Shown here one piece after another: positions 11,091 to 19,547 of a DNA stretch of 64,000 nt. The stretch spans positions 434,001 to 498,000 of the forward strand of contig NZ_LIVQ01000001.1 of NCBI RefSeq assembly GCF_001905445.1, written 5' to 3'. Numbering within the stretch: the first letter of the stretch is position 1; each line of letters starts with the position of its first letter. The notes under the pieces were generated by a model, which was not told where the DNA came from, searched no databases, and saw nothing but the letters and a program-made list of their open reading frames with translations. A program made the position numbers and the translations under genes. The stretch is from Streptomyces sp. CB00455 (GTDB taxonomy: Bacteria > Actinomycetota > Actinomycetes > Streptomycetales > Streptomycetaceae).

Positions 11091-13994
11091 ATGTCACATG
11101 TCACGGAACCGAGAGGGTGGGCTTCACCTCTCCCTCTCGAACGGGAATCCGAAATTCTCGCGATCCACCGCGCGGTGGACGATCTCCACGGCGCCGCCGA
11201 CACCAGCGCGGCCACCCGCCGCGGAGGCGTGCTGACCTTCGCGGGGTCGGCCGGCATCGGCAAGACCACTCTGCTGGCCGAAGCCCGCCGGTACGCCGGC
11301 GAACGAAGTTGCACCGTCCTGTTCGCCCGCGGCGGCGAGCAGGAGAAGCAGGTGCCGTTCCACGTGATGCGCCAGCTCATCCAGCCGTCGTTCGCCGCCA
11401 TGAGCGAGGACGAGCGGCGTGAGGTCCTCGGTGCCTGGTACGGGATCGTCGCCCCGGCGCTCGGCCTGACCGCCGCCCCGGACGGCGCGGCGGCACCCGA
11501 CCCCCAGGGCGTGCGGGACGGCCTGGACTGGGTCGTCACGCATTTAACCGTGCGCAGCTCCCCCGTGGTCCTGGTCCTCGACGACGCGCACTGGGCGGAC
11601 GCGGAGTCCCTGGCGTGGCTGACCGCTTTCGCGGCGCGCGCCGAGGAACTGGGCATGCTGATCATGGTGGCGTGCCGTCCTGACGAGATCCCCGCCGACG
11701 CCGGCTCCCTGCGCGCCCTGATGGGGCGCCAGGGAACGCGCCCGTACGAACTGGCGCCGCTCACCACCAGCGCGGTCGCCCGCATCGTGCGCGACACCAT
11801 GGGCGAGAGCGCGGACGACGTGTTCTGCCGGGAGTGCTGGGCCATCACCGGCGGAAACCCCTTCGAGGTCGTCGAGCTGGCGCTCAAGGGACGCGCCCGC
11901 GGTCTCACGCCGCACCAGGAGAACATCCCGCAGCTTCGGGATCTGGCCTCCGCCGTCAAGGGCAGCGGCCTCATCGACCGTCTCGAACAGCTCGGGCCCT
12001 CGACGGTGCGGCTCGCCTGGGCGGCCGCCGTCCTCGGCACCGCCGTCCCGCTCGGCATCGTCAGTGGCGTCGCCGCGCTCGGTGAGGCCCAGGCCGCCGA
12101 CGCCATCGACCAGCTCCGCAGCGCCCGCATCCTGACCGTCCTCACCAGCGTGCGGCGCAAGGAGGTCGTGGAGTTCTTCCACCCGCTCATCGCCACCGCC
12201 GTCTACCGCTCGATCCCGCCCGGGGTCCGCGTCGCCATGCACGGCATGGCCGCGCAGGCGCTGGTCGACGACGGCCAGGGGTCCGCGGCCGCCGCCCGCC
12301 ACCTGCTGGAGATGCACCCCGACGGCGATCCCTGGGTCGTGCAGCAACTGCGCCAGGCGGCCCGCGAGAGCTTCTCCGCCGGAGCTCCCGACGCGGCACG
12401 GCGCTACCTGGCGCGGGCGCTGCGCGAACCTCCGGACGTGGAGGACCGGGCCGAGGTGCTGTTCGAACTCGGCTCCGCCAACCTCCTGCACGACCCCGCG
12501 ACCACCATCAACCAGCTGCGCACCGCGCTGGAGGAGCCCAAGACCGAACAGGGCCTGCGCGAGGCGATCACCTACCGGCTCGCGCAGGCCCTCGCCCACA
12601 CGGGTCAGCTCGCGGAGGCGGCCGGGCTGCTGGCCGACGAGGCGCGCAGTGCCACGAGCTCCCGGACCCGGCTGCGCATGCAGGCCGAGCAGTTCAAGTG
12701 GAACTCCGTCCGCGTCGACGAGGAGAACTCGCCCGCGCGCTCGCGGCTCCTGGCCCAGTTCGCCAAGCGGCTCGCCGGGCGCGGGCTGGCGGAGCGTCAC
12801 ATCCTGGGCCTGCGGGCCTGGGACGCCGCCATGCGCGGTGAGCCGGCCGCCATCGCCGTGGACTACGCGGAGCAGGCGATGGACGGGGGCATGAGCTGGA
12901 CGGACCAGGACTTCGGGTTCGAGGTGCCGGCCGTCGTGGCCGTCACCCTGATGTACTGCGACCAGCCGGGCCGCGCCGAGGAGCTGTTCAACAGCGGCAT
13001 CGTCGAGTTCGAGGCGAAGGGCTGGCGCGGATCGCACCTGTCGTTCGTCTACACCTTGCTGGGTTACGTCCGCTATCGGCGCGGGCGGCTCGCCGAGGCC
13101 GAGGACTTCGTACGCAACGGCCTGCAGATCGCCGACCGCATCGGGCAGGGCATCCCGGCGCAGCAGTACGCGATCGGCACCCTCATCGAGACGCTGATCG
13201 CGCGGGGCGATGTCGCCGAGGCCAGGAAGGTGGCCCGGACCTACAAGTGGGGTGACGGTTTCCCGAACGCGGTCGTCTACCCCGACCCCCAGGCCGTGTG
13301 GGGCAAGCTGCTCCTGGCCCAGGGCAGGATCGAGGATGCCGAGCGGAACCTCACGGAGGCGGGGAAGCGTCTGGACCTGCGCGGTACGCGCAACCCGTCG
13401 TGGAGCCCCTGGCAGCTCGATCTGGCTCTCGCGCAGGCCACGCACGACACCGAGCAGGCCCGCGCGACCGCTTCCGAAGCCCTGGCACGTGCCCGCGCGT
13501 TCGGGGCGTCGAGCGTGATCGGGCACGCCCTGCGCGTCGCCGCGGCGACGGTGTCGGATCCCTCCCGGGCGGCCGTGCTCCTCCAGGAGGCGGTGGACCG
13601 TCTCGAACAGTCGCCTGCCGCCTTCGAGCTCGCGCACGCACTCGTCGACCTCGGCACGGTCCTGCACACGGTGGGTGATCCGCACCAGGCGGCCCAGCAG
13701 CTCTACCGGGGCATGGAGACCGCGGCGGCGTGCGGCGCCGACGCGCTCGCGGGCCGCGCCCGTGCCCAGCTGGTGTCGGCCGGGCTGCGTCCCCGCCGGC
13801 TCCACACCTCCGAGCAGGACACGCTGACGGTCGCCGAGAGCGCGGTGGCGCGCCACGCCGCGCTGGGCCTCGACAACACGGCGATCGCCAGGGAGACGCA
13901 CACCGACGCCCAAGTCGTCTCGGAGCTGTTGGCGGCGGTCTTCACGAAGCTGGGCACCGACCGGCTCGGACTGCGCAGGGCCCTCGGGCTCTGA
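11091..13994 (+). CDS. LAL-type large ATP-binding regulator (LuxR-like)
   Basis: The protein is 967 aa. The N-terminal AAA/NB-ARC-like ATPase has Walker A GSAGIGKTT (residues 52-60) and a Walker B-like VVLVLDDAHWAD. A long TPR-like helical middle follows (about residues 380-880). The last 65 residues look like a LuxR helix-turn-helix (ARHAALGLDNTAIARET, then a helix ending FTKLGTDRL). That segment lacks several residues usual in the family, so DNA contact may be altered. AGGAGGGGG precedes the ATG at 11091. It lies 190 bp after the P450 in the same direction and is the likely pathway-specific activator of the terpene cluster. Confidence 0.88.
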   Translation: MSHVTEPRGWASPLPLERESEILAIHRAVDDLHGAADTSAATRRGGVLTFAGSAGIGKTTLLAEARRYAGERSCTVLFARGGEQEKQVPFHVMRQLIQPSFAAMSEDERREVLGAWYGIVAPALGLTAAPDGAAAPDPQGVRDGLDWVVTHLTVRSSPVVLVLDDAHWADAESLAWLTAFAARAEELGMLIMVACRPDEIPADAGSLRALMGRQGTRPYELAPLTTSAVARIVRDTMGESADDVFCRECWAITGGNPFEVVELALKGRARGLTPHQENIPQLRDLASAVKGSGLIDRLEQLGPSTVRLAWAAAVLGTAVPLGIVSGVAALGEAQAADAIDQLRSARILTVLTSVRRKEVVEFFHPLIATAVYRSIPPGVRVAMHGMAAQALVDDGQGSAAAARHLLEMHPDGDPWVVQQLRQAARESFSAGAPDAARRYLARALREPPDVEDRAEVLFELGSANLLHDPATTINQLRTALEEPKTEQGLREAITYRLAQALAHTGQLAEAAGLLADEARSATSSRTRLRMQAEQFKWNSVRVDEENSPARSRLLAQFAKRLAGRGLAERHILGLRAWDAAMRGEPAAIAVDYAEQAMDGGMSWTDQDFGFEVPAVVAVTLMYCDQPGRAEELFNSGIVEFEAKGWRGSHLSFVYTLLGYVRYRRGRLAEAEDFVRNGLQIADRIGQGIPAQQYAIGTLIETLIARGDVAEARKVARTYKWGDGFPNAVVYPDPQAVWGKLLLAQGRIEDAERNLTEAGKRLDLRGTRNPSWSPWQLDLALAQATHDTEQARATASEALARARAFGASSVIGHALRVAAATVSDPSRAAVLLQEAVDRLEQSPAAFELAHALVDLGTVLHTVGDPHQAAQQLYRGMETAAACGADALAGRARAQLVSAGLRPRRLHTSEQDTLTVAESAVARHAALGLDNTAIARETHTDAQVVSELLAAVFTKLGTDRLGLRRALGL

Positions 13995-13999
13995 GCGTT

Positions 14000-14054
14000 G
14001 GACGGCACGCGGACGGCACGCGGACGGCACGCGGACGGCACGCGGACGGCACGC
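14000..14054. repeat. Five exact tandem copies of an 11-bp unit
   Basis: GGACGGCACGC is repeated five times without change, starting 5 bp after the LAL stop codon and running into the terminator hairpin. The copy number looks slippage-prone. Confidence 0.85.
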
Positions 14055-14055
14055 G

Positions 14056-14090
14056 GCGAGGGCCGGCACCCCGTGGGTGCCGGCCCTCGC
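14056..14090. terminator. Bidirectional hairpin terminator
   Basis: Arms 14056-14070 and 14076-14090 pair perfectly over 15 bp with a 5-nt loop. It is placed between the convergent LAL and PRC-barrel genes. Confidence 0.8.
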
Positions 14091-14105
14091 GCGTCGGACG
14101 GCGTA

Positions 14106-14474
14106 TCAGGCGGGACGGCCGCCGAAGGGCGCGCCCGTGCCGTAGTACGTACCGACCTCGGCGTGGTAATCGGCATTGCCGAGGTGCTTGTCCCGGTCGA
14201 ATTCGGGAGCGTCCTTGATCTGGTCCTTGGTGCGGTTGACGTAGATCTTCTTTTCCTCGGCGTCCACCTTCGTGACGGCGCCGGCGGGCAGGAGGACTTC
14301 CTTGCCGAAGATCCATACGCCGGTGTCGACGACCAGATAGGCGGAGCCCGCCTCGTCGGAGTGCTTGTCGACCTTGCCGATGGAGCCGTCGATCGCCTCG
14401 ACCTTGTACCCGGTCAGGTCCGCACCCGCCAGGTGGCCCGCGGTGTCCTGGTAGCCCCACACATTGTCAGTCAC
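14106..14474 (-). CDS. PRC-barrel domain protein
   Basis: The protein is 122 aa. The PRC-barrel runs over about residues 15-85: GYKVEAIDGSIGKVD, then AYLVVDTGVWIFGKEVLLPA and VTKVDAEEKKIYVN. The C-terminus (YHAEVGTYYGTGAPFGG) is hydrophilic. PRC-barrels are small beta domains used in RNA processing and photosynthetic complexes; in Streptomyces such single-domain proteins are common in stress-type gene groups, with no defined biochemistry. GAAGGAG lies before the ATG at 14474. It is divergent from a CsbD gene, which fits a general-stress role. Confidence 0.85.
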   Translation of the reverse strand: MTDNVWGYQDTAGHLAGADLTGYKVEAIDGSIGKVDKHSDEAGSAYLVVDTGVWIFGKEVLLPAGAVTKVDAEEKKIYVNRTKDQIKDAPEFDRDKHLGNADYHAEVGTYYGTGAPFGGRPA

Positions 14475-14814
14475 GGAAGAACAGCTCCTTCACATAGCGA
14501 TCAGTCGGCGGAATTCAGCGCCTTCTCATTGAAGCGAGACGTCATTGCCGTCAGGGGCCGTGTGCCCCGGCCCGACTTCTTCATGCATGCGTTCCGAACA
14601 CGGCCGGTACCTGTCGCATCAGCGCCCGATACCGCCCCTCGGGCGGGCTACGGGGCGGGTCCGCCGCCGGACCGGCCTCCCCGTTCTGCACGTACGGATT
14701 ATCCGATCGGGAATTTCCGGCGCCTACTGAAGAATTTCTGTTTACCGGGCGGCAGACGGGCCAGAAGGAGTTTCGTAAGGCGTTCCGTTCCAACAGCGCA
14801 GGGAGTGATCAGCT
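14475..14814. other. Divergent promoter region between PRC-barrel and CsbD genes
   Basis: There is no gene in these 340 bp. An AT-richer patch lies near 14695-14745. GTTTACC at 14738 followed by GGG-rich sequence about 14 bp later loosely recalls a SigB-type promoter (GTTT then GGGTA), but the -10 does not match well. Confidence 0.35.
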
Positions 14815-14988
14815 GTGTCGGGTGAGCAGAAGACCGAAGCCAAGACCGAGCAGGCCAAGGGCAAGCTCAAGGAAGCCGCGGGCAGCGTCGTCGGCAATGA
14901 GCGGCTGACCGCCGAGGGCCGCGCCGAGCAGGCCAAGGGCGACGCCCGCGAGGCCAAGGAAAAGGTCAAGGACACCTTCAAGCACTGA
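14815..14988 (+). CDS. CsbD family stress protein
   Basis: The protein is 57 aa, starting GTG at 14815 behind AGGGAG. It is a highly charged helical protein with the family pattern KGKLKEAAGSVVGNERLTAE and EQAKGDAREAKEKVKD. CsbD is under SigB control in Bacillus subtilis and its molecular role is unknown. A clear hairpin terminator follows 15 bp after the stop, so the gene is monocistronic. The setting beside PRC-barrel, RsbW-like and SRPBCC genes supports general-stress expression. Confidence 0.9.
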   Translation: MSGEQKTEAKTEQAKGKLKEAAGSVVGNERLTAEGRAEQAKGDAREAKEKVKDTFKH

Positions 14989-15002
14989 CCTGCCAGGGCT
15001 CC

Positions 15003-15036
15003 GGGGGCGGCACCAGCCAACAGGGGTGCCGCCCCC
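15003..15036 (+). terminator. Hairpin terminator of the csbD-like gene
   Basis: Arms 15003-15014 and 15025-15036 are 12 bp and perfectly complementary, with a 10-nt loop. Confidence 0.75.
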
Positions 15037-15096
15037 GCCTGTGTCCACCCACAGCCCTCGCACACCACAGGACCACCAAGGACATCACCGGACGGG

Positions 15097-15516
15097 GTGA
15101 GCACGATGCAGCAGACCCAAACACCCGAACACCACGAAAGCCGGCCCGCGGAGGTCACGTACCGGCCGCAGCGGGTCGCGCAGGCGCGCCAGGCGGCCTC
15201 CCAGTTCCTGGCGCGCCTGCACCCCTCGCTGTCCGCATCCGCCGCTCAGGACGTGGTGTTGCTGGTTTCCGAGCTGGTGACCAATGCCATCCGCCACGCG
15301 GGCGGGGTCACGGCGATGGTCCTGCGGGCACGGCCGGACTCCATCGAGGTCGTCGTCGAGGACCCCAGCCCCGTGGCTCCGCAGGACCGCTCCCCCGACC
15401 TCACCGGCCGGACGGGCGGCTTCGGCTGGCCCATGGTGCGCCGGCTGGCCCGGGCGGTGGCCGTGCAGCGGGGGCCCGGGGGCGGCAAGGTCATCGTGGC
15501 CTGCGTGGCCCGGTGA
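15097..15516 (+). CDS. RsbW-like ATP-binding regulator (HATPase_c)
   Basis: The protein is 139 aa. It carries the GHKL N-box ELVTNAIRHA (about residues 59-68), a degenerate G1 box at DPSPVAP and a G2-type glycine motif GGFGWPMVRRLA. This is the form of Streptomyces anti-sigma-like serine kinases, which bind STAS antagonists or sigma factors. The usual Asp-x-Gly of G1 is not intact, so kinase activity is uncertain while ATP binding may persist. GTG 15097 is used; ATG 15106 is an equally possible start. STAS partners are encoded far away (24467 and 55803), not beside it. Confidence 0.82.
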   Translation: MSTMQQTQTPEHHESRPAEVTYRPQRVAQARQAASQFLARLHPSLSASAAQDVVLLVSELVTNAIRHAGGVTAMVLRARPDSIEVVVEDPSPVAPQDRSPDLTGRTGGFGWPMVRRLARAVAVQRGPGGGKVIVACVAR

Positions 15517-15646
15517 ACATCCCGGGCGGGGTAATGGCCGGGGACACAGTGGGCAGCCGCGTTCCGAGGGGCACTCAGGAACGCGCCCCCCGCGCCGGCG
15601 GTTCGGCGGCGCGGTCACAAGACGGCAAGAGGAAGAGGTTGGTTTC

Positions 15647-16096
15647 ATGTCGCAGGTCGAAGAATCCGTAGAGGTCGACGTTCCCGTCCGCACCGCCTAT
15701 GACCAGTGGACGCAGTTCGAGACCTTCCCGCACTTCATGGACGGGGTCGAGCGGATCACGCAGATCAACGACACCCTGACCCACTGGAAGACCAAGGTCT
15801 CCGGGGTCGAGCGGGAGTTCGACGCCGAGATCACCGAGCAGATCCCCGACGAGCGCGTCGCGTGGAGCACCGTCGGCGGCGAGGCCAAGCAGGCCGGGGT
15901 GGTCACCTTCCACCGTTTGGCGGACACCCGGACGAAGGTCATGCTGCAGATGGACTTCGACCCGGACGGCTTCGCGGAGAACCTCGGCGACAAGCTCGGT
16001 TTCGTGAAGCGCCAGGTCAGCGGCGACCTGAAGCGCTTCAAGGAGTACATCGAATCCCGCGGCAGCGAGACCGGCGCATGGCGCGGTCAGCTCTGA
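15647..16096 (+). CDS. SRPBCC family (polyketide cyclase-like) protein
   Basis: The protein is 149 aa. It opens with the helix-grip signature VEESVEVDVPVRTAYDQW, has FPHFMDGVERITQ and VAWSTVGGEAKQAGVVTFHR in the strands, and ends with the long helix around LGFVKRQVSGDLKRFKEYI. Proteins of this type bind hydrophobic ligands; the ligand here is unknown and a cyclase role is not implied. AGAGGAAGAGG precedes the ATG at 15647. A GGGTAA box lies at about 15528 with no convincing -35. It is the last gene of the stress-type group. Confidence 0.85.
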   Translation: MSQVEESVEVDVPVRTAYDQWTQFETFPHFMDGVERITQINDTLTHWKTKVSGVEREFDAEITEQIPDERVAWSTVGGEAKQAGVVTFHRLADTRTKVMLQMDFDPDGFAENLGDKLGFVKRQVSGDLKRFKEYIESRGSETGAWRGQL

Positions 16097-16210
16097 CGCG
16101 CGGCATACGGGTCCCTCCGGCTGGCGCCGGAGCACCGCGGACGCCAAGATGACACCGTGGGACGGAGACCTCCCGGCGCTGCCGGGACCGGTCCCCTCCC
16201 TTCCGGGACC

Positions 16211-16249
16211 AGGGCCCGGCCGGATACCCCCCCCATCCGGCCGGGCCCT
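16211..16249. terminator. 15-bp perfect hairpin with a C-rich loop
   Basis: Arms 16211-16225 and 16235-16249 pair perfectly; the 9-nt loop is one A and eight C residues. First of two strong hairpins between convergent genes. Confidence 0.75.
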
Positions 16250-16277
16250 GCCCGTGCCCGCCCTGTAGCGAACGTGA

Positions 16278-16316
16278 GCGGCGGCCCTCCCGTGGTTCCT
16301 GCGGGAGGGCCGCCGC
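16278..16316. terminator. Second 15-bp perfect hairpin
   Basis: Arms 16278-16292 and 16302-16316 are perfectly complementary. It lies 20 bp beyond the stop of the minus-strand 16336 gene, which it probably terminates. Confidence 0.75.
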
Positions 16317-16335
16317 TGCCGCGCGTGGTGCCGGT

Positions 16336-16737
16336 TCAGCCGACGTGGCGCCAGTGACTGACGTCAACGGCTCCGTCCTCGGCTCCGATGTGGGCGTACA
16401 TGGCGAGGTGCTCGGGTGAGAGGAAGACGTCCTTCTTCTCCTCGAAGAACGTCTCGTCGTACCAGGAGACGTTGAACAGGACGCTGCCGCCGCCCTGGCT
16501 GCTGCGCTCCACCCAGGTGCGCTGCCAGTCGTAGGGGCCGGAGGTCTCGGCGGCGAGGCGTTCGTCCGATGCGCGCAGCGCCGCGACGCAGCGCTCCAGT
16601 GCCTCGTCGGAGCTGAGCTTGATCTCGCAGTGGGATTCCGCGATCACCACGCGGTCCCCGCGCCGGCCGGGGGTGGAGTCCCCGAGGAGGACGAGCTCCC
16701 TGACTACGGGCTGTTCGGGCAGGACCGAGATGGCCAT
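16336..16737 (-). CDS. Hypothetical protein
   Basis: The protein is 133 aa and not recognised. It appears soluble, with an acidic, aromatic C-terminal half (VLFNVSWYDETFFEEKKDVF and HIGAEDGAVDVSHWRHVG) and a helical centre (DEALERCVAALRASDERLAA). GGAAGGA precedes the ATG at 16737, and codon use matches its neighbours. It lies between the SRPBCC gene and an MFS gene, separated from the former by two terminators, so it is its own unit. Confidence 0.65.
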   Translation of the reverse strand: MAISVLPEQPVVRELVLLGDSTPGRRGDRVVIAESHCEIKLSSDEALERCVAALRASDERLAAETSGPYDWQRTWVERSSQGGGSVLFNVSWYDETFFEEKKDVFLSPEHLAMYAHIGAEDGAVDVSHWRHVG

Positions 16738-16847
16738 ACCGTTCCTTCCGTGTCGAGACGTTCCGCACACACCATCAAGATCGAAAATGCGTTCGCGGAT
16801 ATTCCAAACGCTAGAGCCGGCCATCCCGCACGGCAATGCGCTCCGGG

Positions 16848-18095
16848 CTACTTGGCCGGAAGTCGGATTCCGTTGTCCGGGTCCTCTTCTTCGCAAGTCC
16901 CGGCAGGCCCCGCCTCGTCGACCGCTCTGCGGAACAGCATCGGGCCCGCGGCCAGGGACGCCAACAGAGTTCCCGCTCCCGCGAGTTGCAGGGCGCCGGC
17001 GCCGCCCAGCGCCACGGCCGCCGGACCTCCCAGTGCCGTTCCGGCCATGTTCGCCCCGTTGAGGACCGCGCCCGAAGAGGCGAAGGCCCGCCCGCGCACC
17101 CCGGCCGGGACCCTGGCATGGATCAGGTTCCGGATCGACAGGCTCTGCAGTGAGTTGGCCACACCGGCCAGGGCGAACGCCACGACGACCACCGGGAGGA
17201 CCGGTACCGCCGCGGACAGGAGGAGCGACGCCCCCATCAACAGGCCCGCGCACACCAGGACTCTGGGCTGCCAGGCCAGGGGTACCCGGGGCGCGAGGAA
17301 GGCGGATGTCAGCAGCATCCCCACCGTGTGAGCGGTGACCAGTACGCCGTAGCCCGCGTCCGAGGCGCCGAGGTCGTCCCGGATGAAGAAGACCCGCGCG
17401 ACCACCAGGATCGCGGTGAAGACGATCGCACAGGCCAGCGCGCCGATCGCGGTCCGCAGCAGCCGGTCGGCGCCGAGAACCCTTACGCCCTCGCGCACTT
17501 GGCCGAGCCAGCCGGGCCGCGTGGTCACCGCCACCGGCCTGCGCCGCACGCCGACCGCGGCGAGAGCCGTCCCCAGCAGGGCGAAGGAGGCGGCATTGAC
17601 GGCCAGGGCGATCCGGGCGTCCCACACGGCCACCAGCAGTCCCGCGAGCGCCGGTCCCGCGATGTTGCCCACCGCCCGGAAGGTCTCCAGCCGGGCGTAC
17701 CCGCGGGCGGTGGCCTCCTCCCCGGTGATCTGCGGCACCAGCAGTTGCAGGGCGGGGAGCGCCAGGGCCGCTCCGCAGCCCAGCAGCGCGAGCAGCAGGA
17801 CGGCCACCACCGTGTCGGTGGTGAGCGCCAGTCCGAGGGCCACCACGGCCTGGAGCGCCGTGACCGTCATGATGAGCCGGCTGCTCTCGATGCGGTCGAC
17901 CAGCGGCCCGGCCAGCGGGCCGACCACCACCAGCGGCAGCACGCTCGCCACGACCAGGAGCGAGAGCACGTACCCCGACCGTCCCTCGTCATGGAGACGG
18001 AGCGTCAGCGCCACGATCGCCATCTGATCGCCCATCGCGGACAGCCCGTACGCGGCCGCCACCACCGACAGCACCACACCACTGTTTCGAAGCAT
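16848..18095 (-). CDS. MFS transporter
   Basis: The protein is 415 aa with about 12 hydrophobic segments. The first is VVLSVVAAAYGLSAMGDQMA. The loop after helix 2 (GPLAGPLVDRIESSR) is a weak version of the MFS motif A. An acidic C-terminus follows the last helix. The layout resembles small-molecule exporters of the MFS_3/enterobactin-exporter sort, but the substrate cannot be inferred. The ATG at 18095 marks the first residue before helix 1; the ribosome-binding site is weak. No regulator is adjacent. Confidence 0.85.
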   Translation of the reverse strand: MLRNSGVVLSVVAAAYGLSAMGDQMAIVALTLRLHDEGRSGYVLSLLVVASVLPLVVVGPLAGPLVDRIESSRLIMTVTALQAVVALGLALTTDTVVAVLLLALLGCGAALALPALQLLVPQITGEEATARGYARLETFRAVGNIAGPALAGLLVAVWDARIALAVNAASFALLGTALAAVGVRRRPVAVTTRPGWLGQVREGVRVLGADRLLRTAIGALACAIVFTAILVVARVFFIRDDLGASDAGYGVLVTAHTVGMLLTSAFLAPRVPLAWQPRVLVCAGLLMGASLLLSAAVPVLPVVVVAFALAGVANSLQSLSIRNLIHARVPAGVRGRAFASSGAVLNGANMAGTALGGPAAVALGGAGALQLAGAGTLLASLAAGPMLFRRAVDEAGPAGTCEEEDPDNGIRLPAK

Positions 18096-18354
18096 CCGCA
18101 GATCCTGCCAGCCGGGCGGGCAGCCGGGCCGCAAACCAGCCATCCGGTCCCGGGGCCGTGGCCGGGAGCGGCGGGCGGGTCCGGAAAGGGGCGGGCGGGG
18201 GATAGGGCGGACCCCGGGCCCTCGCGGAGGGCCGGGGCCCTTCGGCAAGTCCGGCCCGGGACGCACGTTCGCCCCCCGGGGCGTGAACCACTGGCCGGGA
18301 GGGCGCCTTTCGGACGCGCGGCCCCCAACGCGGCCGCCGGCCCCCGGTGTTCCG

Positions 18355-18384
18355 CTTACGGCGGTGTGCGCGTGCGCGTAGCGT
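18355..18384 (+). promoter_or_regulatory. Candidate promoter for a leaderless transcript
   Basis: CTTACG (18355-18360) is followed 18 bp later by TAGCGT (18379-18384), 7 nt before the ATG at 18391. If used, transcription would begin at or next to the start codon, explaining why no ribosome-binding site is seen there. Confidence 0.3.
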
Positions 18385-18390
18385 GGTCGC

Positions 18391-18948
18391 ATGACCACCA
18401 CGCCGGAGGGGAAGGGTCCGCACATGCCGCCCTCGTACCCGCCGCACACCCCCGAGCCGCCGGGGGGACCCGTCGCAGCTCCGCGTCCGCAGCCGGCCGG
18501 GAGGTCCGCGCCGGGAGCGGCGCTCAGGCGGCCGCGCATGGAGATCCGCAACCGGCGGACCGCCGGACTCGTCTTCCGCGCCGATGCATGGGCCGCGAGG
18601 AAGGCCGCCGCCCAGACGGCCGTCCAGGTCCGCGCGTGGGGGTACGCGGCGGTCGGAGAGCGGGATCTGGAAGCCGCCGTGGGGCTCCTGGTCGAGACCG
18701 CCGTGGCAGACGGCGGCAAGCGCGTCAGCCTGCACCTCGCGGACCAGGACGACCGGATCCTCGTCGTCGCGCTGAGCCACCGGCCGGCCCCCGCGGCCGC
18801 GCCCGGGACGGTGGACCGGGTGGACGGGCTGCTGGCCGCGCTCGCCGCGCTGGGCACCGTCGTCGGCTGCGGCACCGATCGCGCGGAAGACGGCCGGCGC
18901 CTGTGGGCGCTCCTCGACGCCACGCCGCCGCGGCCGCGCGCCGGGTGA
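18391..18948 (+). CDS. Hypothetical protein, possibly a degenerate GHKL-ATPase-like regulator
   Basis: The protein is 185 aa. A Pro-rich N-terminus (about residues 1-45) precedes a compact domain in which LEAAVGLLVETAVADGGKRV then DQDDRILVVALSH faintly mirror the N-box and following strand of RsbW-like proteins, without the ATP-binding glycines. That resemblance is by eye and weak. ATG 18391 has no ribosome-binding site but a -10-like box 7 nt upstream; ATG 18424 with GGAGGGGAAGG upstream is the alternative start. It is transcribed in the same direction as the 19056 gene. Confidence 0.6.
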   Translation: MTTTPEGKGPHMPPSYPPHTPEPPGGPVAAPRPQPAGRSAPGAALRRPRMEIRNRRTAGLVFRADAWAARKAAAQTAVQVRAWGYAAVGERDLEAAVGLLVETAVADGGKRVSLHLADQDDRILVVALSHRPAPAAAPGTVDRVDGLLAALAALGTVVGCGTDRAEDGRRLWALLDATPPRPRAG

Positions 18949-19055
18949 CGCCGGCCGGGCGGCCCGCGCGGCCGGGGGCCCTGTTCGGGCGAGTTCGCTG
19001 CGCCGCACGGCGTAGTGGCGCGCACGGCGCCGCCACGGCGGGGCAGGTGGGGCAC

Positions 19056-19505
19056 ATGAGCAGCGAGAACGAGGCGATGGACGGGGCGCACCAGCCGCCG
19101 GAGGGTGTCGGCGAGCCGACGGTTCGGGCCCTGGGGGCGCTTTCGAAAGCCCTGGAGACGACGGAGCGGGCGCGGGGTCACCTGTACGGCTTCCACCAGC
19201 TCACCGGTACGGCCGACTTCGAGCTGGACGACGCGGTCCGCCTGTTGCGCGAGGCCGGCCACGGGGAGTACGCCGACAGGGTGGAGCGGGAGATCCTGGG
19301 CCGCAACGTGATCCCGGGCCACTGGACCTTCCAGATCATCGAGTCGTACAACGACTCCTACTACCGTCCGTTCGTCGCTCTGGAGGACGGGATCCGACGG
19401 GACCTGGGCGCCGGACGCGACCACCTCTTCGAGGCGCGGCTGAAGGAGCGCAGGCGCACGCACCACCACCCCGACCACACCGCGACGCCGCCCGGCCCGG
19501 AGTAG
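19056..19505 (+). CDS. Hypothetical helical protein
   Basis: The protein is 149 aa with no recognised domain name. Its features are a helical first half (TVRALGALSKALETTERARG), a conserved-looking aromatic core (HLYGFHQLTGTADF, NVIPGHWTFQIIESYNDSYY) and a basic, His-rich tail (RRRTHHHPDHT). The His cluster could bind metal. GGGGCAGGTGGGG precedes the ATG at 19056. It ends 43 bp before the convergent DUF4190 gene. Confidence 0.7.
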   Translation: MSSENEAMDGAHQPPEGVGEPTVRALGALSKALETTERARGHLYGFHQLTGTADFELDDAVRLLREAGHGEYADRVEREILGRNVIPGHWTFQIIESYNDSYYRPFVALEDGIRRDLGAGRDHLFEARLKERRRTHHHPDHTATPPGPE

Positions 19506-19547
19506 GGACGGACGGCGTCGGGGACGGGACGGCGCGACGACGGGGCG

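Noticed and set aside
15510..15534. SigB-type promoter before the SRPBCC gene
   Set aside because: GGGTAA is present, but no GTTT-like element sits 14-16 bp upstream.
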